From Hyphomicrobiales bacterium (GTDB lineage Bacteria; Pseudomonadota; Alphaproteobacteria; Rhizobiales; Rhizobiaceae): a stretch of 49,449 nt of DNA. Position numbers and translations under genes: made by a program. Location of the stretch: NCBI GenBank assembly GCA_900469625.1, contig UBXV01000049.1, forward strand, positions 1 through 49,449, written 5' to 3'. The notes below the pieces were generated by a model. It saw only the letters and a list, made by a program, of their open reading frames with translations, was not told where the DNA came from and did no database searches. This document shows, piece by piece, positions 36,372-44,669 of this stretch (its first letter is position 1; each line of letters begins with the position of its first letter).

Positions 36372-37793
36372 ATGGCGGTATGTCAATCGGCCGGACGAAT
36401 GCTGCCGTCGGCGCTGCGACACCGCCTGTCTCCGCTGATCGGCGCGCTGGTCGCCGCATTGAGGCAACAGGACCCGAAGAACACGGCGCGCCGCATGGCG
36501 CTGGTCGCCTTCGCCATCCGCATTCTGAGCGCCGCCATCGCCTTTCTTTCGCAGATCATTCTCGCGCGCCTGATGGGCGAGTTCGAGTATGGCATCTTTG
36601 TCTTCGTCTGGGTGCTGGTGATCCTGTTCGGCAACCTGTCCTGCGTCGGCTTCCATTCCGCCGTGATCCGGTTCTTGCCCGAGTACCAGGCCGCATCGGC
36701 GCTCGCGGAAATTCGCGGACTGACAACCACCGCCCGGGTTTTTGCCCTGCTCTCGGCAAGCGCGGTCGCCGTTGCCGGATTTCTCGGCCTCTGGTTTTTT
36801 GGCGAGCTGATCGAGGGTTACTACCTCGTGCCCCTCTATCTCGGCCTGTTCATCCTGCCGATGATTGCGCTCGGCGACGTCATGGACGGCACCGCCCGCG
36901 CCCATGGATGGCCGCTTTCGGCCATGAGCCCGACCTTCATCATAAGGCCGCTTCTCGTGCTCGCCTTCATGCTGCTGGCGACGATGGCGGGGGAACCGCA
37001 CACCGCCCGCACCGCCATGGCCGCAGCGATGGCGGCCGTCTACGTCACCACCGTCAGTCAATTCCTCGTTCTGACCTGGCGGCTGCGATCGCGCTACGTC
37101 AGGGGGCCGTTGCGCATCGAGATGGGCCGATGGCTCACGGTGGCCGTGCCGATCTTCCTGATCGACGGCTTCGGCTTCCTGCTGACCAATTCCGACGTCG
37201 TCATCGTCGGTTTCTATCTGAAGCCGGATGATGTCGCAGTCTACTTTGCCGCCGCCAAGACGATGGCGCTGGTGCACTTCGTCATGTTCTCGGTCAAAGC
37301 CGCCGCAGGCCCGCGGATTGCCGGCGCCATGGCCGCGCACGACCGCAGGCAGCTGGCCGATATCGCGATCGAAAGCGCCCGATGGGCGTTCTGGCCGTCG
37401 CTGGTGCTCGGGGGCCTGGTGCTGGCTGCCGGCCCGTTGCTGCTTTCGCTGTTCGGCGCCGCTTTCGTCGGCGGCTGGCCGTTGATGGCGATCCTCTTTG
37501 CCGGCATCATGGCCAAGGCATTCATCGGCCCGGCCGAAATCCTTTTGACGATGGCCGGCCAGCAGACGCTCTGCGTCACCCTCTATGCGGCGGCGCTGGT
37601 GGCAAACATTGCCCTCAACCTGAGCCTCATTCCTGTTTTCGGATTGACCGGTGCTGCATTTGCAACCGCCGGTGCTATGTTCGTGGAGGCAATGCTGCTG
37701 CACTTCGCCGTCAGGCGCACTTTCGGCTTCGCGCTGTTTGCCTTTGCGGGCGCGGGGCCGGGCAACGACAACAACGGGACGACGCATCCATGA
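36372..37793 (+). CDS. Polysaccharide biosynthesis / oligosaccharide flippase family membrane protein
   Basis: Multi-pass membrane protein (about 473 residues, roughly 12 hydrophobic segments) of the MVF/PST (Wzx-like) superfamily, which flips lipid-linked oligosaccharides across the inner membrane. RILSAAIAFLSQIILARLMGEFEYGIF near the N-terminus is the best-conserved piece (cf. LARLLGP-x-EYG). The start is not certain: GTG at 36366, ATG at 36372 or ATG at 36399, none with a good ribosome-binding site. It ends ATGA-overlapping the acyltransferase gene. No glycosyltransferase gene lies near, so the glycan is unknown. Confidence 0.82.
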   Translation: MAVCQSAGRMLPSALRHRLSPLIGALVAALRQQDPKNTARRMALVAFAIRILSAAIAFLSQIILARLMGEFEYGIFVFVWVLVILFGNLSCVGFHSAVIRFLPEYQAASALAEIRGLTTTARVFALLSASAVAVAGFLGLWFFGELIEGYYLVPLYLGLFILPMIALGDVMDGTARAHGWPLSAMSPTFIIRPLLVLAFMLLATMAGEPHTARTAMAAAMAAVYVTTVSQFLVLTWRLRSRYVRGPLRIEMGRWLTVAVPIFLIDGFGFLLTNSDVVIVGFYLKPDDVAVYFAAAKTMALVHFVMFSVKAAAGPRIAGAMAAHDRRQLADIAIESARWAFWPSLVLGGLVLAAGPLLLSLFGAAFVGGWPLMAILFAGIMAKAFIGPAEILLTMAGQQTLCVTLYAAALVANIALNLSLIPVFGLTGAAFATAGAMFVEAMLLHFAVRRTFGFALFAFAGAGPGNDNNGTTHP

Positions 37794-39064
37794 TCGGCAA
37801 CATCAATCTTCCCGGCGACGCAGAAGACAGAGCGACACGCATGCTCGGCGGACTGGTGCCGACCGACTACGCGCATCCCCAGGCCGAGCACATGCTTGCC
37901 GTGGGTCGCCCCGGGCGCCACCTTTTCATCTATCCGGCCAAGGCCGGCTACGAGCTGCAGCGGGAACTCGACTACCTGTCGAACCGGGCTGTCGAGCCGA
38001 ACGTGTTCTTCACCGGTCGCTTCCTGGCACCGGCCATGCCGCGGCTCGAGGAACGGGTGATCCGCCTCGCGATCATCCGCGACGACAACGAGCGTCGCAG
38101 CCGCATGCGCTTCCTGATGCCGTTCTCGATCGAAAAGCCGGGATTCTCGATCGGCGCGCCGATCATCCGCGCCTGGTCCAATCCGTTCGGCCCCCTCGGC
38201 GTTCCGCTCCTCGATGCCGAGGACGCCGCCGAAACGATCGACAACCTGTTCGAGGCGCTGACCAATCCGATGGCCAGCCTGCCGCCGGTGCTGGTGCTTC
38301 CCGATGTCCGCCTCAAGGGCAAGTTCGCCCAGCTGGCACGCGCCGTCGCGATCGGGCGCAACCTGCCGCTCACCGTGACGGATACGTTCAGCCGGCCAAT
38401 GCTCGAAAGCCTGGCCGACGGTCCGACCTACCTGAAGAAAGCCATCAGCCCGGGGCATTTCCGCGAGCTGCGGCGCCAGTGGAACCTGCTGGAAAAACAA
38501 GGAAAACTGGCCTATTCGGTCGCGCGCCAGCCGGGCGAGATCCGGATCCGCATGGAAGAGTTCCTTGCGCTGGAAGCGTCCGGTTGGAAGGGCCGCGAGC
38601 GCAGCGCCATGGTGCTCGACCGTTTCCGCGCCGCCTTCGCCCGCGAGGCGGTCACCAACCTCGCCGAAGCCGACAGCGTGCGCATTCACACGCTTGACCT
38701 GAACGACAAGGCGATTGCCTCCATGGTCGTGTTCATGATGTCTGGCGAAGCCTACACCTGGAAGACGGCCTATGACGAAAGCTATGCGCGGTTTTCGCCG
38801 GGCAAGCTGCTGCTGGCACAGCTGACCGAATGGCATCTCGACGACGCCAACATCGCCCGCTCGGATTCCTGCGCCGTGCCCGACCATCCGATCATGAGCC
38901 GCTTCTGGCAGGAGCGCGAAGAGATGGGAACGCTGGTGATCGGCCTGCAGCAGACGCGCGACCGCGACGTCCGCCAGGTCGCGGCGCAATTGCACCTCTA
39001 CCGCAACACCCGGAACATGGCCCGGCTGCTGCGCGAAAAGATCAAGGCGCTGGCCGGGCGCTGA
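37790..39064 (+). CDS. GNAT-fold acyltransferase (FemAB/CelD-BcsL type)
   Basis: Soluble protein of 424 residues in the Acetyltransf_6 (CelD/BcsL, FemAB-like) family. The C-terminal half has the diagnostic FLALEASGWKGRERSAM, then a GNAT core with LNDKAIASMVVFMMSGEAYTWKTAYDESYARFSPGKLLLAQL. Such proteins acylate polysaccharides or their precursors. It overlaps the flippase stop codon by 4 nt, so the two products are made together. This implies acyl modification of the glycan the flippase moves. Confidence 0.8.
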   Translation: MIGNINLPGDAEDRATRMLGGLVPTDYAHPQAEHMLAVGRPGRHLFIYPAKAGYELQRELDYLSNRAVEPNVFFTGRFLAPAMPRLEERVIRLAIIRDDNERRSRMRFLMPFSIEKPGFSIGAPIIRAWSNPFGPLGVPLLDAEDAAETIDNLFEALTNPMASLPPVLVLPDVRLKGKFAQLARAVAIGRNLPLTVTDTFSRPMLESLADGPTYLKKAISPGHFRELRRQWNLLEKQGKLAYSVARQPGEIRIRMEEFLALEASGWKGRERSAMVLDRFRAAFAREAVTNLAEADSVRIHTLDLNDKAIASMVVFMMSGEAYTWKTAYDESYARFSPGKLLLAQLTEWHLDDANIARSDSCAVPDHPIMSRFWQEREEMGTLVIGLQQTRDRDVRQVAAQLHLYRNTRNMARLLREKIKALAGR

Positions 39065-39073
39065 CCCCCAGCC

Positions 39074-40720
39074 TCAGGCGGGTGCGTGCGGCGGCTCCAG
39101 GGCCGCCCGCTCGCGCAGGAACCGCCTGATGACCTTGCCCGACGTCGTCAGCGGCAGGCTGTCGACAAAGGCAATCTCGCGGGGATATTCGTGCATCGAC
39201 AGGCGCGTCTTGACCCATTCGCGGATCGACGCGGCGGCCCGTTCGTCTCCGGCAACACCCGGCCTCAGGACGACATAGGCCTTGACGATTTCCGTCCTCA
39301 GCGCATCGGGCTTGCCGACTGCGGCGGCAAGCTGAACATCGGGGTGGCCGGCCAGGCAGTCCTCGATCTCTCCGGGGCCGATGCGATAGCCTGAGGATGT
39401 GATGACATCGTCGTCGCGTCCGAAGAAGGTGAAATAGCCTTCGCCATCGATCACGCCCTGGTCGCCCGTGGTCATCCAGTCGCCGATGAACTTGGCCCTG
39501 GTCGCGCCGTCGTTGTTCCAGTAGCCGAGAAACATCACCGGATCCGGCCGCCGGATCGCCACCTGGCCAACGGTTCCAGCCGGCAGTTCCCTGCCCTCGC
39601 CGTCGATGATCGCGACACGATGCCCGGGTGCAGCCTTGCCCATCGAACCCGGTTTCACCACGCCGAGATCGGCGGCCGACGAGATGACGATGTTGCACTC
39701 CGTCTGGCCGTAGAATTCGCTGACGTCGAGGCCGAGGGCGCCCCTCGCCCATTCGAAGGTTTCGCGCCCGAGCGCCTCCCCCGCCGAGCCGACGGTCCTC
39801 AGGTTGAGACGGTAACGCTCGCGTGGCCGCTCGACTGCCTTCATCAGCCGGAGTGCCGTCGGCGGAATGAAGGCATTGCGCACATCCATCTCTTCCAGAA
39901 TGCGGAAGGCCGTATGCGGATCGAACTTCTGCGCCGGCGACGACACCACGGGTACGCCGAGCAGCAGCGAGGGCAAAAGCGCGTTCAGCAGGCCGCCGGC
40001 CCAGGCCCAGTCGGCGGGCGTCCACATCCGGTCGCCCGGTTGCGGCAGGAAATGGTGATGAAACTGAAAGCCCGGAAGATGGCCGAGCAGCACCCGGTGG
40101 CCATGCAACGCACCCTTGGGCGGTCCGGTCGTCCCCGAGGTGTAAATCATCAAGGCGGGGTCATCGGGCGTCGTGTCGGCGGCAACAAAACCTTCCGCAT
40201 CGCTCCGGGCAAGTGCCGCGAAATCGACCGCTCCGGGCGTTGCCTCGGCACCGGAGAGCACGACGAGCCGCAGATCCGCAAGCCGGTCGCGGATGGCGGC
40301 AAGCCGTTCCTGGCCGAAGGCGTTGGTGACGATGGCGGCGGCGCCGGCGTCGAGCAGGCGATACTCCAGGGCCTCCACCCCGAACAGGAGGGCAAGCGGC
40401 AGGGCGATTGCACCGAGCTTATAGATGCCGGCATGCGCAATCGCCGCCTCGAACCCCTGCGGCAACAGGATCGCAACCCGGTCGCCAGGCTTGATGCCCT
40501 CACGCTCGAGCCCGCGGGCAAAGGCGGAGGACTGCCGGGAGAATTCGCCATAGCTCAGCGCGCCGTGTGCGCCATCCGGGCTGAAGTGCTGAAGACAGAT
40601 ACGCTCGGGCTCTCTTTCCGCCCAGGCATCACTGACGGCCACGCCGATATTGAATTTTTCAGGGATCTGCCACTCGAACGCGCGGTAGAGTTCGTCGTAG
40701 TTCTCGATTGTCGGTAACAT
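39074..40720 (-). CDS. AMP-dependent acyl-CoA synthetase (medium-chain/acetate-like)
   Basis: ATP-dependent acid:CoA ligase of 548 residues. Motifs seen: P-loop YTSGTTGPPKGA, A4/A5-type EFYGQTECN, adenylate-binding DWMTTGDQGVIDGEGYF, hinge GRDDDVITSSGYRIGPGEIED and the catalytic lysine in TTSGKVIRRFLR. The layout is like medium-chain or acetyl-CoA-synthetase-related enzymes (MACS type); the acyl substrate is not clear. It stands alone, its stop 9 bp from that of the convergent acyltransferase gene, with a TetR gene downstream. Confidence 0.87.
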   Translation of the reverse strand: MLPTIENYDELYRAFEWQIPEKFNIGVAVSDAWAEREPERICLQHFSPDGAHGALSYGEFSRQSSAFARGLEREGIKPGDRVAILLPQGFEAAIAHAGIYKLGAIALPLALLFGVEALEYRLLDAGAAAIVTNAFGQERLAAIRDRLADLRLVVLSGAEATPGAVDFAALARSDAEGFVAADTTPDDPALMIYTSGTTGPPKGALHGHRVLLGHLPGFQFHHHFLPQPGDRMWTPADWAWAGGLLNALLPSLLLGVPVVSSPAQKFDPHTAFRILEEMDVRNAFIPPTALRLMKAVERPRERYRLNLRTVGSAGEALGRETFEWARGALGLDVSEFYGQTECNIVISSAADLGVVKPGSMGKAAPGHRVAIIDGEGRELPAGTVGQVAIRRPDPVMFLGYWNNDGATRAKFIGDWMTTGDQGVIDGEGYFTFFGRDDDVITSSGYRIGPGEIEDCLAGHPDVQLAAAVGKPDALRTEIVKAYVVLRPGVAGDERAAASIREWVKTRLSMHEYPREIAFVDSLPLTTSGKVIRRFLRERAALEPPHAPA

Positions 40721-40845
40721 GGCCCCGCCGCAACAGTCTTCTGCTGCACTGCACCTAACACCTTCGCCGACTACAGTTCAATCACCGGTGCGACACACGC
40801 TGTCCATCGGCAGCTTCGCCCTTGCCGCGACCGCAGCCGCGCAGC

Positions 40846-41433
40846 TCAGCGCGACGGCTGTTCGGCAAGCAGCATCCGGATATGGCCGAAGATACGTCGG
40901 AAGCCACCGATCCCGCCGCCACCGCGGGCGATCAGCACGCCGCCCTGCCATGCGGCGGTGACGATCGCGGCACGCGAGGCCGCCTGCGCCGGCGCCCAGC
41001 CCATTTCCTCGAGATTGCGCGCCAGCATGCTCTCGATGTCCGCAAGCAGTGCCGTCGCCAGTTCGCGCATCGTTTCGGTTGATGTCACCGGGTCGACCAT
41101 CGTCTGCCCGACCGGGCAGCCGATGATCTCCCCTTGCGTGGCGTAGAAGGTCTCGATGCGGAAAAACACCCGTTCGATCCGCTGTAGCGGCGAAAGCTCG
41201 GGCGCCTCGAAGATTGGCAGCGTCTCCTTGCGAAAATGCGCCACCGCCTGTTCGAACAGCGCTTCGAACAGCGCTCCCTTGCTTGGAAAGTGATGGGTGA
41301 TCTTGCCGGTCGAGATCCCGAGCGCGGCAGTGATGTCGGAAAAGGAAGACGCCGCATAGCCGCGAACGAAGATCAGCGGCCCGGCAGCCTCGAGGATTTC
41401 TTCGCGCGTGCGCAGCCCTTTTTCATAACCCAT
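40846..41433 (-). CDS. TetR/AcrR family transcriptional regulator
   Basis: 195-residue repressor: LRTREEILEAAGPLIFVRGYAASSFSDITAALGISTGKITHHFPSKGALF is split here by family structure into the first helix and the helix-turn-helix with its H-H-F-x-S-K-G end. The C-terminal domain has IIGCPVGQTMVDPV, like the AcuR/YcdC branch, whose ligand is unknown. It starts 6 bp after the DUF3817 stop and is the last gene of a three-gene operon. A 9-bp inverted repeat at the operon's promoter (42207-42230) is a likely binding site, implying autoregulation. Confidence 0.87.
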   Translation of the reverse strand: MGYEKGLRTREEILEAAGPLIFVRGYAASSFSDITAALGISTGKITHHFPSKGALFEALFEQAVAHFRKETLPIFEAPELSPLQRIERVFFRIETFYATQGEIIGCPVGQTMVDPVTSTETMRELATALLADIESMLARNLEEMGWAPAQAASRAAIVTAAWQGGVLIARGGGGIGGFRRIFGHIRMLLAEQPSR

Positions 41434-41439
41434 GATGTC

Positions 41440-41748
41440 TCACCCCGCAGACGCGATCGAGCGGCGGAAGAACCAGAAGGTGCCGCCCGGCACGAAGCTG
41501 AAGACCATCGCCTTGAAGGCCCAGCCGCGTGGCTTGTCGCCCAAGGATAACTCGTTGATGACGGCCCAGATATAGGTGAGGAAGGCAAGTCCGTGCACGG
41601 GGCCGAGGAAACGAGTGACCTCGCCGTAGCCGAGACCGTGCTTCAACGGCACGCCGACAAACACGAGAAGCAGCAAGGTCGTGCCCTCGGCGATGGCGGC
41701 GTAGCGCAGCAGGCGGGAGACCGTCGGAGCGATGCGATGTTCGGACAT
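41440..41748 (-). CDS. DUF3817 family membrane protein
   Basis: Integral membrane protein of 102 residues with three predicted helices (around AEGTTLLLLVFVGVPLKH, LGPVHGLAFLTYIWAVIN and FKAMVFSFVPGGTFWFFRR). YAAIAEGTTLL and GPVHGLAFLTYI are the DUF3817 signature (formerly YdzA-like). Function is unknown. It sits 8 bp downstream of the HemJ-like gene and 6 bp upstream of the TetR gene, clearly one operon. Confidence 0.85.
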   Translation of the reverse strand: MSEHRIAPTVSRLLRYAAIAEGTTLLLLVFVGVPLKHGLGYGEVTRFLGPVHGLAFLTYIWAVINELSLGDKPRGWAFKAMVFSFVPGGTFWFFRRSIASAG

Positions 41749-41756
41749 GGGCAAAC

Positions 41757-42194
41757 CTATTTGATGACGGCGATGAAGACGATGGCGGCAGTGAGCGCCA
41801 GACCGGTGAGTTGCAGCCCGCGGATGCGGGCGGCCGAAACGGTGCCCCGACGCAGGGTGCCGACCGTCGAGGCGATAGCGCCATGCAGCGCGGTCATCGC
41901 GACGATGCAGACAAGCTTGGCCTGAAACCAGCCCTCGCCCAGCGTCTCCGGTCCGCGCAGGAAAAACAGTGTCGCGCCCAAGAGGAACGTCGCCAGCATC
42001 GCCGGATTGACGACCTGCCTCAGGCAACGCTGCTCCACCTCCCTCAAGAGGTCGGTGTTACCGCCCCTCACCAACGCCTGCCGATGGCTGGCGAGCTGAA
42101 CGACCAGGATGCACTGCCCGCCGAGCCAGACAACCACCGAGACGACATGGGCGGCCTTGACCCATAGGTAATAGGGAAAAATCAGATCGAGCAT
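41757..42194 (-). CDS. HemJ/CopD-like integral membrane protein
   Basis: 145-residue, four-helix membrane protein. The pattern YLWVKAAHVVSVVVWLGG, CLRQVVNPAMLATFLLGATLFFL and WFQAKLVCIVAMTALHG matches the HemJ/UPF0093 pattern, in which a His in the first helix (KAAH) and a Lys in AKL are conserved. HemJ oxidises protoporphyrinogen IX, but many homologues are only called CopD or DUF2269-like, so enzymatic function is unproven here. ATG at 42194 is preferred to a TTG at 42206. It heads an operon with DUF3817 and TetR genes. Confidence 0.7.
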   Translation of the reverse strand: MLDLIFPYYLWVKAAHVVSVVVWLGGQCILVVQLASHRQALVRGGNTDLLREVEQRCLRQVVNPAMLATFLLGATLFFLRGPETLGEGWFQAKLVCIVAMTALHGAIASTVGTLRRGTVSAARIRGLQLTGLALTAAIVFIAVIK

Positions 42195-42206
42195 CGTCGA
42201 ATCCAA

Positions 42207-42230
42207 AAAACAGAAAGATCATTCTGTTTT
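42207..42230. promoter_or_regulatory. Candidate TetR operator at the HemJ-like/DUF3817/tetR operon
   Basis: A perfect 9-bp inverted repeat, AAAACAGAA-AGATCA-TTCTGTTTT, lies 12 bp upstream of the operon's first ATG. Its size and symmetry suit a TetR dimer, and the operon encodes a TetR protein. On the minus strand, GATAAAA at the far edge could be the -10 box. Confidence 0.6.
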
Positions 42231-42371
42231 ATCGGAATCGATCGAGAAGTCACTGCGACAAATCGGCTGCGGCCGATTTCGCGGGAAACAACGAGAAAGG
42301 AACGAGCGGCTGTTACCGGCGCCCGGCCAATGCCGAGGGCTTTCGTCAGAATGCGGGAAAAGCTTGAGTGG

Positions 42372-42456
42372 TGGTGCCCCATGCCGGGGTCGAACCAGCA
42401 CTCCTTTCGGAACTCGATTTTGAGTCGAGCGCGTCTACCAATTCCGCCAATGGGGC
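42372..42456 (-). tRNA. tRNA-Leu (anticodon CAA)
   Basis: On the minus strand a complete 85-nt class II tRNA folds: acceptor GCCCCAT / ATGGGGC, D-arm GCGGAATTGGTAGACGC, anticodon stem CTCGA / TCGAG enclosing loop CTCAAAA (anticodon CAA, reads UUG), a variable arm of GTTCC...GGAGTGC type, T-arm ending GGTTCGACCCC, discriminator A, and encoded CCA at 42372-42374. The long variable arm confirms leucine type. Confidence 0.96.
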
Positions 42457-42674
42457 TCAGGGATATAAGATATCAGCGGCTCGGATTTACACGAAGGTTT
42501 TTGCCGCGGTCAACCATCATTTTCAACTTGCTCCGCAACAATCACGAAAGCGTGCAAAGGTGACGCAGGCGAGGCGATTTACAGCGCGCGCCGGCGCACC
42601 TAAGAAGGCCATCATTCAGTTGCAATGCGGCATATACGGACCCTGATCCCTATGCTTTCCAGCGTGAGGTACGC

Positions 42675-43184
42675 ATGATCGACGCTTCCACCGCTTCCCG
42701 CCATCACCTCGTCATCGCCGTTCTCCTAACGCTCGGCATGGCGGCGACCGTCGGCGGCGCGCTCGGTTTCGAGCATATCGGCGGGTATATTCCCTGCGCC
42801 CTCTGCCTGTTGCAGCGCGATCCCTATTATTACGGCATTCCGCTCGGCGTCCTCGCCGTCGCCACCAGCGCCCTGAAGCTGCCGGCCTGGACCACCCGCA
42901 CCCTGCTTCTGGCGATCGGCATCCTGATGCTCGTCGGCGCCGGCATGGGCGTCTATCACTCGGGCGCCGAATGGGGCTTCTGGGAAGGACCGTCGACCTG
43001 CGCCACCACGGCGCAGGGCGTGTCGTCCAATGTCGGCGACCTCCTCAGCGACCTCGATTCCAAGCACGGCCCGTCCTGCACCGAGGCATCCCTTCGGGTG
43101 CTCGGCCTTTCCTTTGCCGGTTGGAACGTGATTGCCAGCCTGATCTTTGCAGCCATCGCGCTGCGCGGCGCCGCCAAGGCCTGA
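42675..43184 (+). CDS. dsbB: Disulfide bond formation protein B (DsbB family)
   Basis: Inner-membrane protein of 169 residues that re-oxidises DsbA and passes electrons to quinones. Four membrane segments; the first periplasmic loop has Cys41-Ala-Leu-Cys44 directly before QR, and the second loop has Cys109 (GPSTC) and Cys135 (GPSCTEA). Both redox pairs are thus present. GAGGT lies upstream of the ATG. Its dsbA partner is not in the window. Confidence 0.9.
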   Translation: MIDASTASRHHLVIAVLLTLGMAATVGGALGFEHIGGYIPCALCLLQRDPYYYGIPLGVLAVATSALKLPAWTTRTLLLAIGILMLVGAGMGVYHSGAEWGFWEGPSTCATTAQGVSSNVGDLLSDLDSKHGPSCTEASLRVLGLSFAGWNVIASLIFAAIALRGAAKA

Positions 43185-43216
43185 TCTCACCGGTAAAATA
43201 CCCCGTCGAAAAGACA

Positions 43217-43245
43217 AGGCCGCGTGATGACTTATCACGCGGCCT
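43217..43245. terminator. Bidirectional terminator between dsbB and the HNH nuclease gene
   Basis: Perfect 12-bp stem AGGCCGCGTGAT / ATCACGCGGCCT with a 5-nt loop (GACTT), between convergent stop codons at 43184 and 43303. GGCTTTC follows on the plus strand. Confidence 0.75.
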
Positions 43246-43302
43246 GGCTTTCAGTGTTCTGGCCTCGGGCCATCTCCTGCTCGAGGCAATCGCCAGAGCG
43301 CC

Positions 43303-43860
43303 TCAGGGCTGCAGTTCGACATCCCAGTAGAGATAGTCCATCCAGCTTTCATGCAGGTGGTTCGGCGGGAAGAGCCGGCCATTGTTGTGCAGGTCCTGCA
43401 CCGTCGGCTGGTAAGGCTTCTGGTGCGGGACCATGCCCGCTTGCTTCGGCAGCTTGCTGCCCTTGCGCAGATTGCACGGCGAGCAGGCGGCAACGACGTT
43501 TTCCCAGGTGGTCTGGCCGCCATGGGCGCGGGGCACCACATGGTCGAAGGTCAGATCATCGGGCGTGCCGCAATACTGGCATTCAAACTTGTCTCGCAGG
43601 AAGACGTTGAACCGGGTGAACGCCGGGTGGCGGGACGGCTGCACATAGCTTTTGAGGCAAACCACGCTCGGCAGCCGCATCGAGAAGCTGGGCGAGGAAA
43701 CCGAGTGCTCGTATTCCGCCAGGATAATCACACGGTCAAGGAAGACCGCCTTGATCGCGTCCTGCCAGGACCAGAGCGACAAGGGGTAATAACTCAGCGG
43801 CCGATAGTCAGCGTTCAAGACGAGCGCGGGTAAGGCCTGCGGTGAGACTGCAATCGTCAA
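43303..43860 (-). CDS. HNH endonuclease family protein
   Basis: 185-residue protein with a compact HNH motif: Cys94-x2-Cys97 in CQYC, Asp106-His107 in FDHVVPRAHGG, Asn121 in TWENVV, and Cys126-x2-Cys129 in CSPCN, so both the structural zinc site and the metal-binding catalytic centre are intact. The conserved N-terminus NADYRPLSYYPLSLWSWQ marks a chromosomal HNH group common in many bacteria with no known role. The start is a TTG at 43860 with AGGAGAA 8 nt upstream; no ATG fits. Confidence 0.85.
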   Translation of the reverse strand: MTIAVSPQALPALVLNADYRPLSYYPLSLWSWQDAIKAVFLDRVIILAEYEHSVSSPSFSMRLPSVVCLKSYVQPSRHPAFTRFNVFLRDKFECQYCGTPDDLTFDHVVPRAHGGQTTWENVVAACSPCNLRKGSKLPKQAGMVPHQKPYQPTVQDLHNNGRLFPPNHLHESWMDYLYWDVELQP

Positions 43861-43937
43861 GCGTATTCTCCTGATCGATTCGGCATCTGCACCTTCTATA
43901 TTAGGCCCGTTGCAACAGGATTGTGAAGCAGGAAAGA

Positions 43938-43964
43938 AAAAAGCGAACAATGGATTCGCTTTTT
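43938..43964. terminator. Terminator after the AlkA-like gene
   Basis: AAAAAGCGAA pairs with TTCGCTTTTT (10 bp, 7-nt loop) immediately past the stop codon at 43968; on the minus strand it ends in a run of six T. Confidence 0.85.
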
Positions 43965-43967
43965 CCT

Positions 43968-44615
43968 TCAAGGCGTCACGGGAACAGCATCCTTTCGCAT
44001 TTCCTGGGCGTAGTAGGCCCAGAACAGACGGGCCGCGACACTGCGCCAGGGCGCCCAGGATGCGGCGAGCGAATCGATCTCCCGCGCGCTCGGGCGCAGC
44101 TCCAGGCCGAGCCCGTGGCCGATGGCGTTTTGAAGTGCCACGTCGCCGGACGGAAAGACATCCGGATGCCCGGCGCAGAACAGGAGATAGACCTCCGCGG
44201 TCCACCGTCCGACGCCCTTGATCGTCGTCATCTCGCGGATCGCGTCGAGCGCCTCGACATTGCAGATCGCGTCGAGATCGATGTCGCCGGCAACGACCGC
44301 CTGAGCCACGCGCCTGAGCGCGTCGGCTTTGGCGCGGGAAAGCCCGATCGCCCGGCAATCTTCGTCACTGAGGCCAAGGGCTGCCGGCGCGGTGATCTCG
44401 CCGAGCGATGCCTCCATGCGTTTCCAGATCGCGGCAGCGCTCGCCTTCGACACCATCTGCGACACGATGATGCTGGCAAGGCCGCGATAGCCGGGGTCGG
44501 TCCGCCGGAGCGGGACCGGCCCGGCCCTCGCCACGACGTGTTCGAGTCGGGCGTCGAGCATCACCAGGCCGGCAAGTCCCGCCTCGATGTCCTCATGTGT
44601 GCGAATGATCCGCAT
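43968..44615 (-). CDS. DNA-3-methyladenine glycosylase II (AlkA-like, HhH-GPD)
   Basis: Base-excision repair enzyme of 215 residues that removes alkylated purines. The helix-hairpin-helix reads TTIKGVGRWTAEVYLLF, and the catalytic Asp follows in PDVFPSGDVALQNAIG. It is a compact form without the extra N-terminal domain of E. coli AlkA, as common in alphaproteobacteria. GGAGG precedes the ATG at 44615; a longer upstream frame is unlikely. It is divergent from gluQ across just 54 bp. Confidence 0.88.
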   Translation of the reverse strand: MRIIRTHEDIEAGLAGLVMLDARLEHVVARAGPVPLRRTDPGYRGLASIIVSQMVSKASAAAIWKRMEASLGEITAPAALGLSDEDCRAIGLSRAKADALRRVAQAVVAGDIDLDAICNVEALDAIREMTTIKGVGRWTAEVYLLFCAGHPDVFPSGDVALQNAIGHGLGLELRPSAREIDSLAASWAPWRSVAARLFWAYYAQEMRKDAVPVTP

Positions 44616-44669
44616 GGCGCCTCCAAAAAGCGGATGATTTTTATACCGCTTCCGTGCCAAAGGGAAACG

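Noticed and set aside
36129-37787. A 552-codon minus-strand frame opposite the flippase gene
   Set aside because: Its translation is extremely rich in Glu, Gln, Arg and His with no domain; the plus-strand frame gives a normal membrane protein.
40720-40845. Possible small gene between the acyl-CoA synthetase start and the TetR stop
   Set aside because: The short open frames there have no ribosome-binding site and no conserved features.
42675-43184. dsbB as a broken gene lacking its second cysteine pair
   Set aside because: Cys109 and Cys135 supply the second pair; the protein has normal length and both motifs.
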